Made by a program: the position numbers and the translations under genes
Assembly: GCF_007860015.1 (NCBI RefSeq)
Contig: NZ_SJPS01000001.1
Coordinates: 868,001 to 932,000 of the forward strand
Origin: Bythopirellula polymerisocia
GTDB lineage: Bacteria; Planctomycetota; Planctomycetia; Pirellulales; Lacipirellulaceae
Direction of reading: 5' to 3'
Length of the DNA: 64,000 nucleotides
Part shown: positions 28,202 through 35,274 of the stretch, piece by piece
Layout: each line of letters opens with the position of its first letter
Numbering within the stretch: position 1 is the first letter of the stretch
The notes under the pieces: model-generated
Told to the model about the DNA's origin: nothing
The model's database searches: none
The model's input: only the letters and a program-made list of their open reading frames with translations

Positions 28202-29875
28202 ATGAGCAAAACTAATCTGACCTCTTCCGAAAACCCTTCCATCGGCGAATATCTCATCCGCCGTTTGCAAGACTACGGCGTCGCCGACGTCTTCGGCATC
28301 CCCGGCGACTACATCCTCTCGTTCTACACTATGCTCGAAGAGGGACCACTGAACACCATTGGTTGCACCCGCGAGGACTGCGCAGGTTTTGCTGCCGATG
28401 CCTATGCCCGCGTACACGGCATGGGTGCCTTGTGCGTCACCTACTGCGTCGGCGGCCTCAGTGTTTGCAACTCGATCGCGGGGGCCTATGCCGAGAAATC
28501 CCCCGTCGTGATGATCACTGGCTCCCCCGGCATGCGGGAGCGGATTCACAACCCGCTGCTGCACCATATGGTCCGCAACTTCCGTACGCAATACGACGTG
28601 TTTGAGAAACTCTGCGTTGCCGGCACCGAACTCAACGATCCGCTCACCGCCTTCCGCGAGATCGATCGCGTGCTGGCCGCCTGCGATCGTTTCAAGCGGC
28701 CGGTCTACATCGAGATCCCCCGAGACATGGTGCATGTCCGCCCCGAAGCGCAGTTGTCGCTGGAGGTGAAACCACCCCAGAGTGATAGCCGTGCGCTGGC
28801 CGAGGCTGTCGAAGAAGCCGCCCGGAGAATCGAAACGGCCCGGCAACCAGTGTTCCTGCTGGGTGTGGAAATCCATCGCTTCGGCCTCCAAGCCGAGGTG
28901 CTACAACTGGCCGAGGCTTCGGGCATCCCTATGACAGCTACGATGCTAGGCAAAGGAGTCGTCGCCGAAACGCATCCCCTCTACATGGGTCTCTACGAAG
29001 GTGCCCTCGGTCGTGAGGAAGTCACCAAGTACGTCGAATCGAGCGATTGCGTTGTCATGCTCGGCACGTTCATGACCGATATCAATCTGGGAATCTACAC
29101 CGCCGAGTTGAGCATCTCCGACTGCATCTACGCCACCAGCGAGCAACTCCGCATTCGCCACCACCACTATCACGACGTCCGCCTGCAAGATTTCTTGCAT
29201 GAATTGGCGGAGCGAGGTCTCCAAGTAAAACAGCCGCTCCCACCCGCACCAACCGACTGGAACAAAGACCCCTTCGTACTCTCTGCCGAAGCACCCGTCA
29301 CCATAACTCGGCTGATCGACCGGCTTGACGAACAACTCGACGACAAGACAATCGTCGTAGCCGACATCGGCGACGCCCTATTTGCATCGACTGAACTCAC
29401 AACCCACGGCCACACGGAATTCCTCAGCCCCGCCTACTACACTTCGATGGGATTCGCAGTTCCCGCCTCCCTCGGTGCTCAAGTCGCGCGGCCGGAAGCC
29501 CGCGTGATAGCCATCGTCGGTGACGGCGCATTCCAAATGACCGGCATGGAGTTTTCCAGTCTTGTAAGCCGGCACATGCCGGTAATCGTGATCGTGCTGA
29601 ACAACGGCGGCTACGGCACCGAACGCCTTCTTCACCCCGGCCAGTACGAATTCAACAACATCCCCTCTTGGCAATACGACCAACTCCCCGCGCTGTTAGG
29701 GGGCGGCACGGGCTACCAAGTCCACACCGAAGCGGATTTCGATCAGGCCCTCAACGCGGCTTGGAAAGACAAATCCGGCCCAAGCATCTTCAACGTGCAT
29801 CTGGACCCCAACGATTGCAGCCAGGCCCTCACGAGACTTGCGGAGCGTATGAGCCAGACCGTGGTGCAAAAATAG
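28202..29875 (+). CDS. ThDP-dependent pyruvate/indolepyruvate-type decarboxylase
   Basis: 557 residues with the full three-domain architecture of 2-oxo acid decarboxylases. Glu58 (CTREDCAGFAADAYAR) would activate the thiazolium. His121-His122 (LLHHMVRNF) is the HH pair typical of pyruvate, indolepyruvate and phenylpyruvate decarboxylases. The ThDP/Mg motif is GDGAFQMTG with NNGGYGTERLL about 30 residues on, including a Glu at the position of the yeast catalytic Glu. So a non-oxidative decarboxylase giving an aldehyde is likely, but the side-chain preference cannot be read. An alcohol dehydrogenase gene at 31278 could use the aldehyde, an inference only. Confidence 0.88.
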   Translation: MSKTNLTSSENPSIGEYLIRRLQDYGVADVFGIPGDYILSFYTMLEEGPLNTIGCTREDCAGFAADAYARVHGMGALCVTYCVGGLSVCNSIAGAYAEKSPVVMITGSPGMRERIHNPLLHHMVRNFRTQYDVFEKLCVAGTELNDPLTAFREIDRVLAACDRFKRPVYIEIPRDMVHVRPEAQLSLEVKPPQSDSRALAEAVEEAARRIETARQPVFLLGVEIHRFGLQAEVLQLAEASGIPMTATMLGKGVVAETHPLYMGLYEGALGREEVTKYVESSDCVVMLGTFMTDINLGIYTAELSISDCIYATSEQLRIRHHHYHDVRLQDFLHELAERGLQVKQPLPPAPTDWNKDPFVLSAEAPVTITRLIDRLDEQLDDKTIVVADIGDALFASTELTTHGHTEFLSPAYYTSMGFAVPASLGAQVARPEARVIAIVGDGAFQMTGMEFSSLVSRHMPVIVIVLNNGGYGTERLLHPGQYEFNNIPSWQYDQLPALLGGGTGYQVHTEADFDQALNAAWKDKSGPSIFNVHLDPNDCSQALTRLAERMSQTVVQK

Positions 29876-29977
29876 GTCTACTCACTCAAATTTATTGAGT
29901 AGCCGCGATCTCCCGCATCGCCGGAAGATTCAGGATGGTGGATGTTCATCTTGGCCGAAATTTAATCACCACGACTG

Positions 29978-31072
29978 TCAATACACCTCTTTCGCCGCAC
30001 CACAGTGCTCACAGGCTGGCAAAAGCCCGTGCCGGATCGCTCCACAGTTTTCACACTTCTCATAAAGTGTGGTTGCACAAGCAGGGCAGGTATACGGCTC
30101 GTCGGCCACATTGGCAATCGGTTGCGACCGCTTGCGGAGACTTCTCGGCGACCACGACATGAACTTGAGTGGTCCACGGCGAATCGGAAACTGGCACACG
30201 GGGCAAAAAAAGGATTCGTAGGCTTCGCGCGACTGTTTGAGTCGCGCATCTCGACTGGGCTCCGCCACCATTTTTAACAACCGTGCGAGCAGAAAACCAA
30301 TCACTACCAGCGACGACAAGATGAGCACATACTTGAAATACTCAGCAGGGAAGTATTCGTGCATCACCAGGAACACTTTCGCCAGCAAGGCCAGGTCCAG
30401 CGCGCAGATCATCGCCACGTACTTGTCATTGCGATACTTGGCGAACAGGATCCCACCCAGAATTAACAGCGGCGTCAACACACCTATCTTGATCGCCGCC
30501 AGCCGCCAGTCGTGCTTCCGCTGGAGTTGTGAAAACTCTTCTCTGATGGGCTTCCAAGCAGTATCGAGTCGCTGGCGATAAAGTCGTTGCTGCTCTTCGA
30601 GATCCGCTAACTTCTCCTGCAATGAGGAGTGTGATTCATTGAAGGCTTGATCCTGCTTTTGATTCTCCAGAAACAACTGCTGGCTCTCAGCTAACGCATT
30701 CTGTTGTTCCTCAGGGAGAGTGGTCTTCTGCTCGATGCTGATCCGCAGCAATTCAAGCAACTGACTTAAGGTCTTTTGCGAACTGGCCGTGCTATCCCGA
30801 AGCAATCTCTGGCGGCGCTCAACATTGGCGATCTGACGCTTAACTTCCGTGATCGACGATTCGATTTCTTCCCCGCTGGAACGCAAACCTTGATCGAGGC
30901 GTGCCGCTTCGAATTCGTTCCAATCAGGCCCAGGCAGGCGGCCAATATCTCGCAGCACAAAACCTAACAGCCAGTAGATCAACAGCGTTAGCAAAACAGT
31001 GAATGCCCCAATCAGCACTCGCTGCCACCAGGTCCCTCGCCGCTCGATCTGTTTGGTATTCGTTTGTGCCAT
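29978..31072 (-). CDS. Membrane protein with coiled coil and C-terminal zinc ribbons
   Basis: 364 residues from the ATG with AAGG upstream (MAQTNTKQ). In order: membrane segment 1 (residues about 17-38), a long charged coiled coil (about 55-185), three membrane segments (about 190-275), then a cytoplasmic tail with paired Cys: CPVC, CPAC, CENC and CEHC, resembling two zinc ribbons. No enzyme motif is seen. The layout would let the tail bind zinc and a partner while the coiled coil lies on the other side or along the membrane. No named family recognised. Confidence 0.75.
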   Translation of the reverse strand: MAQTNTKQIERRGTWWQRVLIGAFTVLLTLLIYWLLGFVLRDIGRLPGPDWNEFEAARLDQGLRSSGEEIESSITEVKRQIANVERRQRLLRDSTASSQKTLSQLLELLRISIEQKTTLPEEQQNALAESQQLFLENQKQDQAFNESHSSLQEKLADLEEQQRLYRQRLDTAWKPIREEFSQLQRKHDWRLAAIKIGVLTPLLILGGILFAKYRNDKYVAMICALDLALLAKVFLVMHEYFPAEYFKYVLILSSLVVIGFLLARLLKMVAEPSRDARLKQSREAYESFFCPVCQFPIRRGPLKFMSWSPRSLRKRSQPIANVADEPYTCPACATTLYEKCENCGAIRHGLLPACEHCGAAKEVY

Positions 31073-31277
31073 GGAAACCTTGCTTTCATGAGAAGCCGGC
31101 CGCAACCGCATCGCCCGCAATCTGCGCCGAGCAGAGAAAAAAGTCCACTATCCAGAGCCCACTACGTGGTCGGTTAACGGCAATCTGCTTTCAGCAGGTT
31201 CGCCCATCTGCCCTGCAATTGACGCTCCAGCTTGGGGCGTGAGAACGCCCTCTTACCCAAGAAGACCCTCAAGTCGC

Positions 31278-32279
31278 TCAACCCGGCGTCAGCACAATCC
31301 GATACCGAGCCTTCCCTGCTTCCAAGTGCTCCATCGCAGCGTTGAGTTCGCTCATGGGGAACGTTTCGATCAGGGGTTTTATCGTGTGGCGGGCGCAGAA
31401 GTCAATCATTTCTTTCGCCCGCACGATGCCGCCTGTCGGTGAACCGCCGATTGATCGCTGGCCCAGGATCAGGGGGAACACGGTTGCGGTGATTTTTTCC
31501 GCTGCACCTACCAGGTGCAGTTTGCCTCCCGGTCGGAGCGTGTTGATGTAGGCGTCCCAGTCGAGCGGGGCGTTGACTGTCACCAGTACCATGTCAAAAC
31601 TCCCCGCGGCTGCGGCGAGGGCTTCCGAATCGCGCGAGTTCAGAAAGTGGTGGGCACCCATCTGGCGGGCTTCCTCTTCTTTGTCCGGCGAGGTCGAGAG
31701 TGCAGTCACCTCGCAACCCCACGCACGGGCGAATTTCAGCGCCATGTGGCCGAGTCCACCGATGCCGACCACCGCGACGCGTGCCGTGGGAAGAATGTTG
31801 TTTTCGACGAACGGATCGAAGACCGTGAGTCCACCGCAAAAAAGCGGGCCGCAGTCGACCGAGTCGAGTCCCTCAGGAATGGGAATCGTCCAGGCAGCTT
31901 GGGCTCTAACACGATCAGCAAACCCGCCATGCCGACCGACGATGGTGCCTTGCGCTTGGAGACAGCGATTCTGGTAGCCGGAGAGACATTGATCGCAATG
32001 CAAACAGGAGGCCGATGTCCAACCGACGCCAACCCGTTGGCCAACTTCGAGACCTTCGACTCCTTCTCCCAATGCCACAATCCGCCCGGCAACTTCATGG
32101 CCACCGACGAATGGGTAGGAAGTCATCCCCCACTCGTTCTTCTTCATGCTGAGGTCGCTGTGACAGATGCCACAATACTCGACCTCCACCTCCACCTCGT
32201 CGTACCCCAACGGACCGGGATCAAATTCAAAAGCTTCCCAGTCAGCCTCCGGCGAACTCGCAGCAAATCCATGAAACAT
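31278..32279 (-). CDS. Zinc-dependent alcohol dehydrogenase (YahK/CAD-like)
   Basis: A 333-residue medium-chain dehydrogenase. Catalytic zinc ligands: Cys in CGICHSD, His-Glu in GGHEVAGR, and Cys in LFCGGLTV. The structural zinc site is CLHCDQC followed by NRC. The cofactor site is GIGGLGHMALKFA, and LSTSPDKEEEA follows, where Ser-Thr-Ser after the second strand suggests NADP. The ATG chosen has GAGGAG 8 bases upstream; an earlier in-frame codon would add 11 residues. It probably reduces aldehydes with broad specificity. Confidence 0.93.
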   Translation of the reverse strand: MFHGFAASSPEADWEAFEFDPGPLGYDEVEVEVEYCGICHSDLSMKKNEWGMTSYPFVGGHEVAGRIVALGEGVEGLEVGQRVGVGWTSASCLHCDQCLSGYQNRCLQAQGTIVGRHGGFADRVRAQAAWTIPIPEGLDSVDCGPLFCGGLTVFDPFVENNILPTARVAVVGIGGLGHMALKFARAWGCEVTALSTSPDKEEEARQMGAHHFLNSRDSEALAAAAGSFDMVLVTVNAPLDWDAYINTLRPGGKLHLVGAAEKITATVFPLILGQRSIGGSPTGGIVRAKEMIDFCARHTIKPLIETFPMSELNAAMEHLEAGKARYRIVLTPG

Positions 32280-32471
32280 GGCAGAACTCCTCTTGAGTGG
32301 TAGGCGGGACAATCATTGAGCAATGCGGAACGTAGATTTTCGCGAATAAGCTACCACTAGGCAAGTCCCGCTCGCACCATGGGTGAAGAACTGCATGGGA
32401 GCTGAAGCCGTGCGAATATGACCAACGTAGATTCTCAATAACCAACTTGGGCAGGGAACCGAAGCCAATAG

Positions 32472-32505
32472 ATCATTGGTCATTGCTCATTGGACCTTGG
32501 TCATT
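32472..32505. repeat. TCATTGG word repeat
   Basis: ATCATTGGTCATTGCTCATT, then GGACCTTGGTCATTT: four imperfect copies of a TCATTG word in the gap between the alcohol dehydrogenase and arsM genes. No coding potential or hairpin with a T-run. Confidence 0.5.
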
Positions 32506-32533
32506 TACCAAATGTTCCTTCTTGAAGCCTGCC

Positions 32534-33379
32534 TCACACCGGCTTCACCGCATACACTTTGACACTTGCTGCGTAGTCATTGACGTTGTACTTGGTCAGA
32601 AGTTCTCCAAGCCGCTGGTGTAAATCAGTGGTGCAACAAGAAACCACGGGCAGGCCGTCACCCATCGCCGGAGAGCAACACGCCGCTTGATTTTCGACTT
32701 TGGCGTAAGCGTTCAAGTCGCTTCCAGTGTCGATAACCTGTACAGCATCGAATCCGGCAGCAGCCAACCCTCCCTTGTAATCCTCAATAGGAATCGCCCC
32801 GGCGATGCAACCGACGTAGGCCATAATGTCGTTTCCAAGTTCCGGCGGTAGGTCCGCCTTGAGAGCAATATCGCTCACGGCCAACCTGCCACCCGGTTTC
32901 AGCACCCGAGCAATCTCCCGAAAGACCGTTGGCTTGTCGGGTGCCAGATTAATCACACAATTGCTGATCACACAATCAACCGAACTATCAGGAAGCGGCA
33001 GGTTGTCGATCGTCGCTTGGTGAAACTCAACGTTTCGTACGTCGGACTTCTCCGCGTTCCGGCGGGCCAATTCTAGCATTTCCGGAGTCATGTCGATTCC
33101 AATCGCCTTACCGGTTGGCCCCACTTTCTTCGCGGCAAGGAAAACGTCCAATCCACCGCCACAACCTAAATCGACAACCGTTTCCCCCAGCCGTAGTGTG
33201 GCAAACGCAGTGGGGTTACCACACGAGAGACCCATGTTGGCTTCGGCTGGGATTGATCCTAATTCATCAGGCGAGTAGCCGAAGGCCTCGGCGACGGCCC
33301 TGACCCCGTCATGGTCGGTGGAAAGTCCGCTTTGAGCGACGCTGCCATATTTTGTTCGGACGGTGTCTTGTACGTTCAT
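32534..33379 (-). CDS. arsM: Arsenite S-adenosylmethionine methyltransferase
   Basis: 281 residues, Rossmann-fold class I methyltransferase of the ArsM family. SAM site: [16 protein letters not shown]. The As(III)-binding cysteines expected for the family are visible in [17 protein letters not shown] and [10 protein letters not shown], and further Cys pairs occur near the end (AACCSP, VSCCTT). It methylates arsenite to methylated, partly volatile products. The ATG chosen ([12 protein letters not shown]) has AAGGA upstream. Divergent from an ArsR regulator gene that probably controls it. Confidence 0.93.
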   Translation of the reverse strand: MNVQDTVRTKYGSVAQSGLSTDHDGVRAVAEAFGYSPDELGSIPAEANMGLSCGNPTAFATLRLGETVVDLGCGGGLDVFLAAKKVGPTGKAIGIDMTPEMLELARRNAEKSDVRNVEFHQATIDNLPLPDSSVDCVISNCVINLAPDKPTVFREIARVLKPGGRLAVSDIALKADLPPELGNDIMAYVGCIAGAIPIEDYKGGLAAAGFDAVQVIDTGSDLNAYAKVENQAACCSPAMGDGLPVVSCCTTDLHQRLGELLTKYNVNDYAASVKVYAVKPV

Positions 33380-33424
33380 TCTGTTTCCTTCAGCCAATCG
33401 ATCATACGCGTTTCAATTTTGTCC

Positions 33425-33435
33425 CGCACCGTGCG
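33425..33435. promoter_or_regulatory. Palindrome in arsM-arsR intergenic region
   Basis: CGCACCGTGCG, a perfect 5-bp inverted repeat around one base, about 50 bp upstream of arsM. With ATAAT-N6-ATTAT at 33469-33484 inside the arsR promoter, it is a candidate operator half. Only the symmetry supports this. Confidence 0.35.
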
Positions 33436-33454
33436 AAACTTCTCTGCGGTACAC

Positions 33455-33489
33455 TTGCAACACTTCGATAATTTTACTATTATAGAAAT
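33455..33489 (+). promoter_or_regulatory. arsR promoter, predicted leaderless transcript
   Basis: TTGCAA (33455-33460), a 17-base spacer, then TATTAT (33478-33483), very close to the sigma70 consensus. The arsR ATG begins only 6 bases after the -10 box, where transcription would start. There is no room for a Shine-Dalgarno. ATAAT/ATTAT symmetry (33469-33484) covers the -10 box and would suit an ArsR dimer. Confidence 0.65.
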
Positions 33490-33807
33490 ATGGAAGTCAA
33501 GACCGCAGTTACCGCTTTGACCGCTTTGGCCCAAGAATCTCGCCTACGAGTTTTTCGTTTGCTAGTGCGGGCTGGCTCCGATGGCCAGCCGGCTGGAGAA
33601 ATTGCCGACAGCTTGGACATTCCGCCCGCTACACTGACGTTCCACCTCAAAGAACTCAGCCACGCCGGCTTGATCGACTCAACACGCGAAGGACGGTCGA
33701 TTCGATACTCGATTCGAGAGCAAGGCGTCTGCGAGCTACTAACCTACCTCTTGCAAGATTGCTGCAACGGCCAGCCAGAACTCTGCGGTTCCAAACGCAA
33801 AAAGTGA
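33490..33807 (+). CDS. arsR: ArsR-family arsenic-responsive repressor
   Basis: A 105-residue winged-helix repressor: ALAQESRLRVFRLLVRAG, AGEIADSLDIPPATLTFHLK (recognition helix) and REGRSIRYSI (wing). Cys91-Cys92 and Cys99 (LQDCCNGQPELCG) resemble the C-terminal As(III) site of the Acidithiobacillus-type ArsR, not the ELCVCDL site of plasmid R773 ArsR. It would leave DNA on binding arsenite. Divergent from arsM. The ATG follows directly on a -10 box, so the message is probably leaderless. Confidence 0.92.
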   Translation: MEVKTAVTALTALAQESRLRVFRLLVRAGSDGQPAGEIADSLDIPPATLTFHLKELSHAGLIDSTREGRSIRYSIREQGVCELLTYLLQDCCNGQPELCGSKRKK

Positions 33808-33898
33808 CCTGTGCTTCTAGCGGATTATTTTTTTTCGGAGTACGCAAAATAGTGCCACGCATCCTCGCAACGCGTCCCGTACCCGCGAGCGGCTGTGT

Positions 33899-34128
33899 AG
33901 CAAAGAATCGTTCGTCGCCGTATTTGAAGAGTGTGACTTTAACGATTGGCTGATCCGGATGCTCCGCGACTACCGCTGTCATAAGGTGATCCGCATCCAA
34001 CCGGAAGAGCGAAAAAGCAGAGGACCGAACGGCGAGACGCAGCAGCACTGCGCGAACTGCTCTGGGTCAACCTGCAGCGCCTGTTGGCAGGCAAGCCCGT
34101 CCGCGGCCTCCGGCAGGTGGATAGCTAA
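33899..34128 (+). pseudogene. IS110-type transposase remnant, frameshifted
   Basis: Two overlapping frames together read like the N-terminal part of a planctomycete IS110-family transposase: FEECDFNDWLIRMLRDY and VIRIQPEERK in one frame, then RTERRDAAALRELLWVN and LLAGKPVRGLRQV in the frame shifted at an A-run near 34014-34018. A stop follows at 34126-34128 and the rest of the element is missing. I rely on remembered family wording, not a search. It fills the gap between arsR and the FERMEERLTLS gene; the 90 bp before it show nothing clear. Confidence 0.55.
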
Positions 34129-34131
34129 ACC

Positions 34132-35274
34132 TCACTTGCAGTGTTTTGCAGAAGTGCGTCCCTTGCTCCCCCCTTCAAGCTGCTCGAACTCTTTCAACGC
34201 GTCCCGACTGTGGGCCCGAGCAAAGTGAATGCCGGCAAATAGAAGTGCCGCGCCCGAAAGCACGATCGTGGAATCCATTTGCTGCTGGCGGTCCGTAGCC
34301 AGTGGGGCTTCGATTGCCGAGGGTCCCTGCCGCCACTTCTCTTCTTCCCACTCGGCAAATACTACATCGCGGGCGGCTTCGTGATCCTCCTGCGTAATGT
34401 TGGAACTCTTCTCGTGATCAACACGCACAGTTGCCGCCAGTTTTTCAGCGGGGATCTGCCTCGAAGGAATATCCGCGCGGTGAGTTGGCTGGGTGGCATT
34501 CCGCTCAGTTGGAACATTCGCAGCCCCGTGAGACTCGTTTGCGTTGGTGGACTTCGCAGGATCTGACGCCCGCTCGGCATCCGACTCACCTAACATTCCC
34601 AGTTCGTCGAATTGAGAAACATGCCCGGCGCTCCTGGAGGCGAGTGGGCTCGTAGAAGCAACCTCGAAAGCCATCTCGCGTCCCTGGGCCGGGGCATAAT
34701 CATGGATCGCGGCCTTCGTTTCTCCTCGAAGTGGTTCTGTAGGATTTGTAGCCAGGATCTCCTGCGACTCACGGCCCGGCAACTGCTCGAAAGAGGGGTC
34801 AAAGAGGCGTGCTATTTGGATGTGTCCTCCGTCAGGCTGATTGGATGGATTCAACTCCAGTGGTGCAATTGGGATCACCTGCTGCAATCCGCCGCCAAGC
34901 ACACTCTCGTTGCGAGAAGTGCCGGAAAGGAGATTTGCTCCTTTCTGTTCTGAAGCATCGACCTCGGTTTTTTGGAAGTTCTGATTGTTCAAAACCAGCC
35001 CCGTACCATTCGTCACCGCATTGTCGGGAAGACTTAAACCTTCATTATCGATAACCCCCCGAGATACGTCATAATATCCCTGCCCAGCATTCAGCGTAAT
35101 CAACCCTCCTTCCAGAGGAGTAATACTTTCGAATGAAAATACAGGCCTGGATGTAGAAAGAGTGAGCCGCTCTTCCATCCGCTCAAACAAAAGGGCACGG
35201 CGAGATGCTGGTCGAGGTAAATTCGGACCATGACCTCGGTCAAAGAATCGCATTATTCGTTGAGGAAAACTCAT
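34132..35274 (-). CDS. Protein with planctomycete FERMEERLTLS N-terminal motif
   Basis: 380 residues. Near the N-terminus stands RALLFERMEERLTLS, a version of the FExLEERxLLS motif found at the start of many large planctomycete surface proteins and thought to act in export. A polar, low-complexity middle follows, with no recognised domain. A hydrophobic segment (about residues 338-355, TIVLSGAALLFAGIHFARA) near the end may anchor it. Its ATG overlaps the kinase stop codon by 4 bp (ATGA), so it is translationally coupled to the kinase and perhaps its partner or substrate. Confidence 0.75.
   Translation of the reverse strand: MSFPQRIMRFFDRGHGPNLPRPASRRALLFERMEERLTLSTSRPVFSFESITPLEGGLITLNAGQGYYDVSRGVIDNEGLSLPDNAVTNGTGLVLNNQNFQKTEVDASEQKGANLLSGTSRNESVLGGGLQQVIPIAPLELNPSNQPDGGHIQIARLFDPSFEQLPGRESQEILATNPTEPLRGETKAAIHDYAPAQGREMAFEVASTSPLASRSAGHVSQFDELGMLGESDAERASDPAKSTNANESHGAANVPTERNATQPTHRADIPSRQIPAEKLAATVRVDHEKSSNITQEDHEAARDVVFAEWEEEKWRQGPSAIEAPLATDRQQQMDSTIVLSGAALLFAGIHFARAHSRDALKEFEQLEGGSKGRTSAKHCK

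Noticed and set aside
28184..28891. 235-codon minus-strand frame
   Set aside because: Opposite the ThDP decarboxylase, whose catalytic residues are intact.
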